Origin: Aquipseudomonas guryensis
GTDB lineage: Bacteria > Pseudomonadota > Gammaproteobacteria > Pseudomonadales > Pseudomonadaceae
Direction of reading: 5' to 3'
Length of the DNA stretch: 64,000 nt
Assembly: GCF_014164785.1 (NCBI RefSeq)
Contig: NZ_JACJFN010000003.1
Span: 674,210 to 738,209, forward strand
Below are positions 57,200 through 64,000 of this stretch, piece after piece (position 1 is the stretch's first letter; every line of letters begins with the position of its first letter). Position numbers and translations under genes: made by a program. Under the pieces are notes generated by a model, which saw nothing but the letters and a program-made list of their open reading frames with translations, did no database searches and was not told the origin of the DNA.

Positions 57200-57255
57200 T
57201 CGGGAGCACCATCTGCGTAGGCTTGAGGTTTAAGGCTTGCGCCGCCTACGGTCTT
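57200..57255 (-). promoter_or_regulatory. L10 leader-like autoregulatory RNA
   Basis: In the rplA-rplJ gap, CGTAGGC (57216-57222) pairs with GCCTACG (57244-57250) around a loop with AGGTTTAAGGC, and GCAGATGGTGC follows on the minus strand. This resembles the known L10 leader to which the L10-L12 complex binds to repress rplJL translation. Assignment by eye; not a profile match. Confidence 0.6.
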
Positions 57256-57321
57256 GGATAGCCCCCGCCAGGCAGGGACCCCAATCTTTCAAGCCGGCGG
57301 ATCGCTCCGCCAGCCAATGAC

Positions 57322-58017
57322 TTACGCGTCGAGCGAAGCTTGGTCGATGACCAGACCCGGACCCATGGTGGTGCTCAGGGTCACGCGCTTGACGTAGATG
57401 CCTTTCGAGGTGGACGGCTTCAGACGCTTGAGGTCCGACAGCAGGGCTTCCACGTTCTGCTTCAGGTGACCGGCTTCGAAACCGACCTTGCCAACAGAGG
57501 TGTGGATGATGCCGTTCTTGTCGGTACGGAAACGTACCTGACCAGCCTTGGCGTTCTTAACGGCAGTGGCCACGTCCGGAGTCACGGTACCGACCTTCGG
57601 GTTCGGCATCAGACCGCGCGGACCGAGGATCTGGCCCAGCTGACCGACAACACGCATGGCATCCGGGGAGGCGATGACCACGTCGTAGTTCAGGTCGCCG
57701 GCTTTCATCTCGGCAGCCAGTTCGTCCATACCAACCTTGTCAGCACCAGCAGCCAGGGCAGCTTCAGCGCCCGGGCCTTGGGTGAACACGGCGACGCGAA
57801 CGGTCTTACCGGTGCCATTCGGCAGTACGGTGGCGCCACGAACAACCTGGTCGGATTTACGCGGATCAACACCGAGGTTGATAGCGATATCGAACGACTC
57901 GGTGAACTTGACGGCAGACAGCTCGGCCAACAACTTGGCGGCGTCTTCGAAACCATATTGCTTGCCGGCTTCGATTTTTTCAGCGATAGCCTTCTGGCGC
58001 TTGGTCAGCTTAGCCAT
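57322..58017 (-). CDS. rplA: 50S ribosomal protein L1
   Basis: The 231-residue mobile-stalk protein also represses its own operon in relatives. [36 protein letters not shown] and the end [22 protein letters not shown] are diagnostic. Its ATG overlaps the rplK stop by one base (TAATG). Confidence 0.98.
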   Translation of the reverse strand: MAKLTKRQKAIAEKIEAGKQYGFEDAAKLLAELSAVKFTESFDIAINLGVDPRKSDQVVRGATVLPNGTGKTVRVAVFTQGPGAEAALAAGADKVGMDELAAEMKAGDLNYDVVIASPDAMRVVGQLGQILGPRGLMPNPKVGTVTPDVATAVKNAKAGQVRFRTDKNGIIHTSVGKVGFEAGHLKQNVEALLSDLKRLKPSTSKGIYVKRVTLSTTMGPGLVIDQASLDA

Positions 58018-58448
58018 TACACACCCTCCACGTTGAGGCCCATGCTACGCGCGGAGCCGGCGATGGTACGCACGGCCGCATCCAGGTCAGCGGCAGTCAG
58101 ATCGGCCTGCTTGGTCTTGGCGATCTCTTCCAGCTGAGCACGGGTAACGGTGCCAACTTTGACGGTGTTCGGACGAGCAGAACCGCTGGTCAGGCCGGCG
58201 GCCTTTTTCAGCAGAACCGAAGCCGGGGTGCTTTTGGTTTCAAAGGTGAAGCTGCGGTCGCTGTAAACGGTGATGATCACAGGAGTCGGCAGGCCAGGTT
58301 CCATGCCCTGGGTACGGGCGTTGAACGCCTTGCAGAATTCCATGATGTTCACGCCATGCTGACCCAGAGCCGGACCAACGGGCGGCGACGGGTTGGCCTG
58401 AGCGGCCTTCACTTGCAGCTTGATATAAGCGGTAATCTTCTTAGCCAT
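58017..58448 (-). CDS. rplK: 50S ribosomal protein L11
   Basis: The 143-residue GTPase-centre protein has the proline-rich switch [24 protein letters not shown] and the rRNA-binding C-terminal domain ending [11 protein letters not shown]. It follows nusG by 119 nt with a hairpin between them. Confidence 0.98.
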   Translation of the reverse strand: MAKKITAYIKLQVKAAQANPSPPVGPALGQHGVNIMEFCKAFNARTQGMEPGLPTPVIITVYSDRSFTFETKSTPASVLLKKAAGLTSGSARPNTVKVGTVTRAQLEEIAKTKQADLTAADLDAAVRTIAGSARSMGLNVEGV

Positions 58449-58521
58449 GAGCTACTCCAAATACGGGTTCAAGCGCCAAAACAGGCTCCCCGGTTGATAA
58501 CGCCTTTATCCCAGTGACGAC

Positions 58522-58549
58522 AAAACCCCGCAGCCAATAGCTGCGGGGT
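58522..58549 (-). terminator. hairpin between nusG and rplK
   Basis: ACCCCGCAGC (58525-58534) and GCTGCGGGGT (58540-58549) form a 10-bp stem with a 5-nt loop, followed on the minus strand by TTTGTCG. It may end or attenuate the secE-nusG message. I could not place a convincing rplK promoter after it. Confidence 0.65.
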
Positions 58550-58567
58550 ACGGGATGATTTGTCCAG

Positions 58568-59101
58568 TTACGCCTTCTCGACCTGACTGAACTCCAGCTC
58601 CACCGGTGTGGAGCGACCGAAAATAAGCACAGCCACGTGGATCCGGCTCTTTTCGTAGTTAACTTCTTCAACCACACCATTGAAGTCCGCAAACGGACCA
58701 TCGACAACGCGAACAGTCTCGCCCGGCTCGAACAGTGTTTTCGGCTTCGGCTTGTCACCGCTATCGGCAACACGACGCAGAATGGCATCAGCTTCTTTTT
58801 CGGTAATCGGCGCAGGCTTATCGGCAGTACCACCAATGAAGCCCATGACGCGCGGCGTATCCTTGATCAGGTGCCAAGTCGCCTCGTTCATTTCCATCTG
58901 CACCAGCACATAGCCGGGGAAGAACTTGCGCTCACTCTTGCGCTTCTGGCCGTTACGCATCTCCACCACTTCTTCGGTGGGAACCAGAATTTCGCCGAAC
59001 ACATCTTCCATGCCAGCCAGCTTGACACGCTCAACCAGTGAGCGCATGACATGCTTCTCGTAACCCGAGTAAGCATGCACAACGTACCAACGCTTAGCCA
59101 C
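58568..59101 (-). CDS. nusG: NusG transcription factor
   Basis: The 177-residue factor binds RNA polymerase and couples it to Rho, S10 and ribosomes. The NGN domain starts [20 protein letters not shown], and the KOW domain is [24 protein letters not shown]. It starts 9 nt after secE. Confidence 0.98.
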   Translation of the reverse strand: MAKRWYVVHAYSGYEKHVMRSLVERVKLAGMEDVFGEILVPTEEVVEMRNGQKRKSERKFFPGYVLVQMEMNEATWHLIKDTPRVMGFIGGTADKPAPITEKEADAILRRVADSGDKPKPKTLFEPGETVRVVDGPFADFNGVVEEVNYEKSRIHVAVLIFGRSTPVELEFSQVEKA

Positions 59102-59110
59102 GGGACACCC

Positions 59111-59479
59111 TTAACCGACAATCATCGAAACAAGCCAGCCCAGCAGGGAATCTAGACCCCACAGAACCAGCGCCATGACCAGGACCACAGCCACCACGAT
59201 CAACGTGGTCTGCGTGGTTTCCTGACGACTTGGCCATACAACCTTACGGATCTCTGTGCGCGCCTCTTTAGCCAGACTAAAGAAAGCCTGACCCTTGGCC
59301 GTTTGCAGGGCGACAAAACCAGCCACCACAGCAAGAGCCAAGAGAACCAGCACGCGATACAGGAGCGGCTCAGCCGAGAAGTACTGATTGCCGACTACAC
59401 CAGCGACCACCAGAGCGACAACAACCAGCCACTTCAGCGAGTCAAAGCGCGAGTCTTTAGCTTCAGCTTTGGCATTCAT
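59111..59479 (-). CDS. secE: SecE, protein translocase subunit
   Basis: The 122-residue inner-membrane protein has three predicted helices, the gammaproteobacterial form. The conserved amphipathic hinge LAKEARTEIRKVVWPSRQET precedes the last helix. ATG 59479 gives MNAKAEAKDSRFDSLKWL; the frame is open further up into tRNA-Trp, so that extension is rejected. Confidence 0.97.
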   Translation of the reverse strand: MNAKAEAKDSRFDSLKWLVVVALVVAGVVGNQYFSAEPLLYRVLVLLALAVVAGFVALQTAKGQAFFSLAKEARTEIRKVVWPSRQETTQTTLIVVAVVLVMALVLWGLDSLLGWLVSMIVG

Positions 59480-59526
59480 GAGAACAACCCTGTAGAAGAA
59501 ATGCCAGATCCGCTTATTCAGGAATC

Positions 59527-59602
59527 TGGCAGGCCAGGAGGGAATCGAACCCCCAACCTGCGGTTTTGGAGACCGCCGCTCTGCCAATTGAGCTACTGGC
59601 CT
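59527..59602 (-). tRNA. tRNA-Trp (CCA anticodon)
   Basis: The 76-nt gene has a 7-bp acceptor stem (AGGCCAG/CTGGCCT), anticodon arm GCGGT-CTCCAAA-ACCGC with anticodon CCA, T loop GTTCGATTC and an encoded 3' CCA. It lies between tufB and secE, the usual position. Confidence 0.96.
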
Positions 59603-59610
59603 AAAACGAA

Positions 59611-59638
59611 GTCAGGCCGACCATTATGCCGGCCTGAC
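59611..59638 (-). terminator. hairpin between tufB and tRNA-Trp
   Basis: GTCAGGCCG (59611-59619) and CGGCCTGAC (59630-59638) form a 9-bp stem. The minus-strand tail TTCGTTTT gives a weak T run; it may be a partial terminator or processing site. Confidence 0.55.
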
Positions 59639-59655
59639 AGAGCTAGATCAACCGA

Positions 59656-60849
59656 TTACTCGATGATCTTGGCAACCACGCCAGCACCAACGGTACGGCC
59701 GCCTTCGCGGATCGCGAAACGCAGACCATCTTCCATGGCGATCGGCTTGATCAGGGTAACAACCATTTTCACGTTGTCGCCCGGCATTACCATTTCAACG
59801 CCTTCCGGCAGTTCGCACGAACCGGTTACGTCGGTGGTACGGAAGTAGAACTGCGGACGGTAGCCCTTGAAGAACGGAGTGTGACGACCGCCTTCTTCTT
59901 TGGACAGCACGTACACTTCAGCCTCGAACTTGGTGTGCGGCTTGATGGTGCCCGGCTTGGCCAGAACCTGACCACGCTCTACGTCGTCACGCTTGGTACC
60001 GCGCAGCAGGACGCCGCAGTTCTCGCCAGCACGACCTTCGTCGAGCAGTTTGCGGAACATTTCAACGCCGGTGCAGGTGGTCTTGGTGGTATCACGCAGA
60101 CCAACGATCTCGATTTCTTCCTGGATCTTGACGATACCGCGCTCTACACGACCGGTAACTACAGTACCGCGGCCGGAGATCGAGAATACGTCTTCGATCG
60201 GCATCAGGAACGGCTTGTCGATGGCACGAACCGGCTCCGGGATGTAGCTGTCCAGAGTTTCAACCAGCTTCTTAACAGCGCTGGTGCCCATTTCGTTGTC
60301 GTCTTGGCCGTTCAGAGCCATCAGAGCAGAACCGATGATGATCGGAGTGTCGTCGCCCGGGAAGTCGTAGGTCGACAGCAGGTCACGAACTTCCATCTCA
60401 ACCAGCTCCAGCAGCTCGGCGTCGTCAACCATGTCAGCCTTGTTCAGGAAGACCACGATGTACGGAACACCTACCTGACGGGACAGCAGGATGTGCTCGC
60501 GGGTCTGCGGCATCGGACCATCAGCAGCGGAGCAAACCAGGATCGCGCCGTCCATCTGGGCAGCACCGGTGATCATGTTTTTGACGTAGTCGGCGTGACC
60601 CGGGCAGTCAACGTGCGCGTAGTGGCGAACAGCCGAGTCGTACTCAACGTGAGCGGTGTTGATGGTGATACCGCGAGCTTTTTCTTCCGGGGCGCTGTCG
60701 ATCTTGTCGAAGTCAACGCGAGCCGAACCGAATACCTCGGAGCAAACACGGGTCAGAGCTGCGGTCAGGGTAGTTTTACCGTGGTCAACGTGGCCGATGG
60801 TGCCTACGTTGACGTGCGGTTTGTTACGTTCAAACTTTTCTTTAGCCAT
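59656..60849 (-). CDS. tufB: elongation factor Tu (second copy)
   Basis: The 397-residue protein carries the same G motifs as the copy at 43160-44353, and the two translations look identical. Silent differences are few (for example near 59711 and 59759). This copy starts with ATG. It lies downstream of three tRNA genes that deliver substrates for EF-Tu, and upstream of tRNA-Trp and secE, the tRNA-tufB arrangement common in gammaproteobacteria. Confidence 0.97.
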   Translation of the reverse strand: MAKEKFERNKPHVNVGTIGHVDHGKTTLTAALTRVCSEVFGSARVDFDKIDSAPEEKARGITINTAHVEYDSAVRHYAHVDCPGHADYVKNMITGAAQMDGAILVCSAADGPMPQTREHILLSRQVGVPYIVVFLNKADMVDDAELLELVEMEVRDLLSTYDFPGDDTPIIIGSALMALNGQDDNEMGTSAVKKLVETLDSYIPEPVRAIDKPFLMPIEDVFSISGRGTVVTGRVERGIVKIQEEIEIVGLRDTTKTTCTGVEMFRKLLDEGRAGENCGVLLRGTKRDDVERGQVLAKPGTIKPHTKFEAEVYVLSKEEGGRHTPFFKGYRPQFYFRTTDVTGSCELPEGVEMVMPGDNVKMVVTLIKPIAMEDGLRFAIREGGRTVGAGVVAKIIE

Positions 60850-60899
60850 CTTGACCGTCTCCCATCAATGAATTGAGCGAGTCACGCCGCCATTAAAAC

Positions 60900-60927
60900 A
60901 AAGGCAGATATCTGCATATCTGCCTTT
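60900..60927 (-). terminator. hairpin between tRNA-Thr and tufB
   Basis: AAAGGCAGATAT (60900-60911), loop CTGC, ATATCTGCCTTT (60916-60927): a perfect 12-bp stem followed on the minus strand by GTTTTAATG. It could terminate part of the tRNA transcript or guide tRNA 3' processing, leaving tufB to read-through or a promoter I did not identify. Confidence 0.55.
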
Positions 60928-60934
60928 ATTGAAG

Positions 60935-61010
60935 TGGAGCTCTTGAGCGGATTTGAACCGCTGACCTCACCCTTACCAAGGGTGTGCTCTACCAACTGAG
61001 CTACAAGAGC
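60935..61010 (-). tRNA. tRNA-Thr (GGT anticodon)
   Basis: The 76-nt gene has acceptor stem GCTCTTG/CAAGAGC, anticodon stem-loop CACCCTTGGTAAGGGTG with anticodon GGT, T loop GTTCAAATC and encoded CCA. Confidence 0.96.
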
Positions 61011-61036
61011 GAAACACATTGCACAAACAGCAAACC

Positions 61037-61110
<74 letters not shown>

Positions 61111-61134
61111 GGAGCCTGCAGCTCACGCTTAATC

Positions 61135-61219
<85 letters not shown>

Positions 61220-61232
61220 AAAACGAGGCGGC

Positions 61233-61261
61233 ATTCTCAACTCATGCCACCCTACTGTCAA
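61233..61261 (-). promoter_or_regulatory. tRNA-tufB promoter
   Basis: On the minus strand a perfect TTGACA (61261-61256), 17-nt spacer and GAGAAT (61238-61233), then a GC-rich stretch GCCGCC at the start point. AT tracts just upstream (CAAGTTTTTATTGAGAAATT) resemble an UP element. The GC-rich discriminator is the hallmark of promoters shut off by ppGpp. Confidence 0.75.
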
Positions 61262-61350
61262 GCAATTTCTCAATAAAAACTTGAGGTTAGCAATTTTTGA
61301 CAGCAACTCCGCAAGGGCCACCCTGCGAAGCGGGCGCCATTCTATGCAAA

Positions 61351-62034
61351 CTAACGCAGGGTTGCAACGTCTTCGCACGGCATTAATTGATGTTGCAGGC
61401 CTTTAAAGTCAGAAGCCAATTGCTGCAGCAGGTAATCGTCAGCCAGACGCCGACTTTGCGGGGCAATCCGTACCCAATAACTACGCTGGGCACGAGGTAG
61501 TTCACGCAATAACGGCTCATAACCGGCATCCGCCAAACGCCGCATGACACTCTGCGCGGAGTCGTCGCGCGGAAAGATTCCCAGCGAAATACCGTTGGCC
61601 AGGTCGCCCTGAGTGATGATGTAACTGTCGATCTTGCGCGCCTGCAATTCCTTTAGCTGACGCAAGGACGCCTGACGGGAAGCCAGGGGCGGCAAATACA
61701 CCCAATAGTCCAGCCCAGCCGCCGCATCAACAGCCCGCACCTCACCCTGGATATCAAGCGACATCAGACGCTGCTCAACCTGGCGCGCCGCAGACTCTTG
61801 CTGAAAGCTACCCAGAAACAGACAGGTTTCAGTTACCCCTGCCGGCACCTCAGGCGTCACCACCTCACGCCGCTCCTGCTCCCTATCCGCCTCACTGAGC
61901 AGACGAATATTCTGCTGCTGCCCGCGATATAGGGACATCGGCTCGACTTCCTTGACCCGCAAAGGTGCCTGCTGCTGATGCCAGACGTAATAGAAGAGGT
62001 TGAGAACCAGCAGAAGCAAGAACAGCCAGCGCAT
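61351..62034 (-). CDS. SPOR-domain-like membrane protein
   Basis: The 227-residue protein begins with a membrane helix (MRWLFLLLLVLNLFYYVW) and a charged linker. A repeat-like SPOR fold follows: CLFLGSFQQESAARQVEQRL, then YWVYLPPLASRQASLRQLKEL and SLGIFPRDDSAQSVMRRLADAGY. SPOR domains bind denuded peptidoglycan at division sites. It lies 8 nt after coaX in the birA-coaX unit, as remembered for P. aeruginosa PA4278; why it belongs there is unknown. Confidence 0.75.
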   Translation of the reverse strand: MRWLFLLLLVLNLFYYVWHQQQAPLRVKEVEPMSLYRGQQQNIRLLSEADREQERREVVTPEVPAGVTETCLFLGSFQQESAARQVEQRLMSLDIQGEVRAVDAAAGLDYWVYLPPLASRQASLRQLKELQARKIDSYIITQGDLANGISLGIFPRDDSAQSVMRRLADAGYEPLLRELPRAQRSYWVRIAPQSRRLADDYLLQQLASDFKGLQHQLMPCEDVATLR

Positions 62035-62042
62035 AACGAACC

Positions 62043-62792
62043 TCAGGACAAGGGGCAGGCCAGCGCCAACCCAACAAAAACCAGATCAGAAACAAGGCGC
62101 GCCTGCGGCAGCATCTCACGCACCAGAGCAGCATCGCCTCCGGTGAGGAATATGCTAAAGCTTTCACCCCAGCGCTCACGAGCCAACTCCAGCTGCGTCA
62201 GCACAAAACCACGCAACATCAGCGAGCAGCCGCGCTCGACCGCCTCGGCCGTGGAGCGCCCAGGCTGCAGACTGTGCACCGCCTGCGCAGCCGCCGCATC
62301 GTCATAGCGAATACGCCGGGTATGCGTACGCAACTGATTGCGCATCAATGGCACACCTGGGCAGATATAGCCCCCCAGATGCTCACCATCGGCAGCCACA
62401 AAGTCCGAGGTGACCGCCGTCCCCAGATCGAGCACCAGGCAAGCTTGCCCCGAAAGGCGATAGGCACCGACAAGGGCCAACCAGCGATCCAGCCCCAGAC
62501 GCGCAAAATCGCTGTAGCCATTGCGCACCCCGGCCAGCTCACGAACAGGCTGAGCCGAGCACACTTCGACCGCAAACGCCTGCTCGAGACGCAGCCGCAG
62601 CGCGGCCGTTTCGTCATCACTGCGAACACTCACCAAGCGGCAATGAAGAGGACCCGGCCCATCCACCTGACGCACCGCAGCAAGCAACTGATCATCAGAA
62701 TCCACCACCCCGCCAGCCAAAGCCGGCTGCGACTCTGCCGCAATCAGGCGCCACTTGATAAAGCTATTGCCACAGTCCAGCTCAAGAATCAT
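62043..62792 (-). CDS. coaX: type III pantothenate kinase
   Basis: The 249-residue enzyme phosphorylates pantothenate in the first step of coenzyme A synthesis. The phosphate-binding [28 protein letters not shown] and GGYICPG segments are those of CoaX, distinct from CoaA. Its start overlaps the birA stop by 11 bases, so translation is probably coupled. Confidence 0.95.
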   Translation of the reverse strand: MILELDCGNSFIKWRLIAAESQPALAGGVVDSDDQLLAAVRQVDGPGPLHCRLVSVRSDDETAALRLRLEQAFAVEVCSAQPVRELAGVRNGYSDFARLGLDRWLALVGAYRLSGQACLVLDLGTAVTSDFVAADGEHLGGYICPGVPLMRNQLRTHTRRIRYDDAAAAQAVHSLQPGRSTAEAVERGCSLMLRGFVLTQLELARERWGESFSIFLTGGDAALVREMLPQARLVSDLVFVGLALACPLS

Positions 62793-63747
62793 TGCGCAAC
62801 CTCAGACTCAGCTCGCCACCACTAAACTGGCGCTCTTCACCAGCCACTTCCAGACGTAGCGCACCTTGTTTATCCACACCCCGCACAATCCCTTCGACCT
62901 GTTGCGGACCTGCACTCAGAGTCACCGCCTGCCCCTGCCAAAGATGCTCAGCCTCCCACTCGGCACGCACACCAGCAAAACCTTGCTCCGCGTGCAGCGC
63001 CAGATAATGAGCCAGCCAACGATTCAAGCAGAGCGCCAGGGCAGTACGATCAACCAGCACACCAGATTGTTCACGCAGGGATGTCCACGGCTGATCAATG
63101 ACAACAGAAGCACCGGGCAACATATTCACGTTAACCCCGATCCCCACCACCACCTGACAGATGCCGGCCGGATCCCCAGACAACTCCAGCAAGACCCCGG
63201 CAATTTTCCGCCCCGCCACCAGGACATCATTCGGCCACTTCAACCCCGCAGCGACACAACTAGACTCCTGCAGCGCTCGCAGCACCGCAATCCCCACGGT
63301 CAGACTGAGACCATCGAGCGAATAACTGCCGCTCTCGATGCGCAAGCCCAAGCTGTAGTAAAGGTTCTCGGCGAACGGACTGACCCAGGTGCGTCCACGC
63401 CGCCCGCGACCACTCTCCTGCTTCTCCGCAAGAACCAGTAGAGGCGCCGGGGATCCAGCGGCAAGCTGACGCAATGCCTGCGCATTAGTCGAGTCGATTG
63501 AAGGGAAAACCTCTGCAGTCCAGCCGCAGGTAGCGCAAGCGTCGGCAATCAATGCAGGATCAAGCAGCGACAGCGGCGAGGCCAAGCGATAACCCCGACC
63601 ACGCACACGAAATATATGCAGGCCCAGATCATCCTCCAGGCCCTGCAAACGCTTCCACACCGCACTGCGACTTACACCCAGCACACGCCCCAAGGCCTCA
63701 CCGGAATGAAATTCGCCATCTTGCAGCAGCTGCAGCACATTCTGCAT
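62782..63747 (-). CDS. birA: BirA, biotin-protein ligase and biotin operon repressor
   Basis: The 321-residue protein attaches biotin to carboxylase carrier protein. Residues 1-60 form a winged helix ([22 protein letters not shown]), so it may also repress biotin genes. The ligase domain has [26 protein letters not shown] and GIGVNVN, and a C-terminal SH3-like domain follows. I chose ATG 63747 ([13 protein letters not shown]), with GGCGAG 6 nt upstream; ATGs at 63777 and 63786 would extend it. Confidence 0.93.
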   Translation of the reverse strand: MQNVLQLLQDGEFHSGEALGRVLGVSRSAVWKRLQGLEDDLGLHIFRVRGRGYRLASPLSLLDPALIADACATCGWTAEVFPSIDSTNAQALRQLAAGSPAPLLVLAEKQESGRGRRGRTWVSPFAENLYYSLGLRIESGSYSLDGLSLTVGIAVLRALQESSCVAAGLKWPNDVLVAGRKIAGVLLELSGDPAGICQVVVGIGVNVNMLPGASVVIDQPWTSLREQSGVLVDRTALALCLNRWLAHYLALHAEQGFAGVRAEWEAEHLWQGQAVTLSAGPQQVEGIVRGVDKQGALRLEVAGEERQFSGGELSLRLRNDS

Positions 63748-63841
63748 TCGAGTCTCGCCTAGCAAAGAGGCAGGCATGATAGCCATGCCACTCGCCCTTG
63801 CCTAGAAACGCCTGCCGCGAACTTTTCTAGCGCACAAAGCC

Positions 63842-63876
63842 AAACCCCCAACCCGTTTTCACGGATTGGGGGTTTG
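63842..63876 (-). terminator. rrn operon terminator
   Basis: AAACCCCCAACCCG (63842-63855) pairs with CGGATTGGGGGTTT (63862-63875) with one mismatch, about 10 nt beyond the 5S 3' end. Confidence 0.8.
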
Positions 63877-63884
63877 GGGATAGG

Positions 63885-64000
63885 AGCTTGACGATGACCT
63901 ACTCTCACATGGGGAAGCCCCACACTACCATCGGCGATGCGTCGTTTCACTACTGAGTTCGGGATGGGATCAGGTGGTTCCAACGCTCTATGGTCGTCAA
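63885..64000 (-). rRNA. rrf: 5S ribosomal RNA, 5' end cut by the window edge
   Basis: The minus strand reads TTGACGACCATAGAGCGTTGG, then CACCTGATCCCATCCCGAAC and CCCCATGTGAGAGTAGGTCA, the conserved Pseudomonas 5S sequence. The terminal helix end TCGTCAAGCT is near 63885; only about three 5' bases are missing. It implies an rRNA operon to the right, transcribed toward this window. Confidence 0.95.

Noticed and set aside
58449..58524. Promoter for rplK directly after the nusG hairpin
   Set aside because: TTGTCG can be spaced 17 nt from TTATCA, but the latter matches the -10 consensus too poorly.

Overview
The window is a chromosomal segment of a Pseudomonas (GC-rich gammaproteobacterium). The evidence is gene order: from the right end, 5S rRNA - birA - coaX - SPOR protein - tRNA-Tyr/Gly/Thr - tufB - tRNA-Trp - secE - nusG - rplKAJL - rpoBC - rpsLG - fusA - tufA - the S10, spc and alpha operons - uvrA - MFS transporter - ssb follows the order remembered for P. 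aeruginosa. An OprC copper receptor, OhrR/Ohr and typical Pseudomonas intergenic palindromes agree. The species cannot be named from this window.

Layout. 1-508: start of a chemotaxis receptor that runs off the left edge. 969-3423: flavin monooxygenase plus short-chain dehydrogenase, separated by a 24-bp-arm intergenic palindrome. 3558-6924: organic peroxide defence (ohrR, ohr) followed by two exported alpha/beta hydrolases. 7207-9855: nickel/cobalt efflux unit (CsoR/RcnR-type sensor, NicO exporter, YqaA-type and TraX-type membrane proteins) behind a promoter whose spacer is filled by a C6/G6 palindrome. 10005-11919: a hypothetical protein, a DUF883 protein and a DUF2383 protein. 12158-14775 (minus): OprC and a DUF2946 protein, a copper unit. 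14991-24126: a 2871-residue cyclic beta-1,2-glucan synthase-like protein followed by a CsbD-like and an unknown small protein. 24251-29127: ssb and an MFS transporter divergent from uvrA.

29300-61219 (minus strand) is the transcription/translation supercluster, with 30 ribosomal protein genes, rpoA, rpoB, rpoC, secY, secE, nusG, fusA, both tuf genes and four tRNAs. Reading its gaps shows hairpin-plus-promoter junctions that cut it into units: tRNA-Tyr onward through rpoC; rpsL-rpsG-fusA-tufA; rpsJ to rpsN; rpsH to rpmJ; rpsM to rplQ. The rpsN/rpsH junction is the least expected, because the -35 element forms part of the terminator stem. 61351-63747 holds birA, coaX and a SPOR-domain gene, and 63885-64000 is the 5S rRNA end of an rrn operon lying beyond the right edge.

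No CRISPR array, insertion sequence, prophage or other clear mobile element was seen. No strong candidate for an entirely new system was found. The most useful observations are the promoter/terminator architecture of the ribosomal cluster, the metal-sensor operator layout, the repeated sites in front of ohrR and ohr, and the giant glucan synthase in a genus better known for linear osmoregulated glucans.
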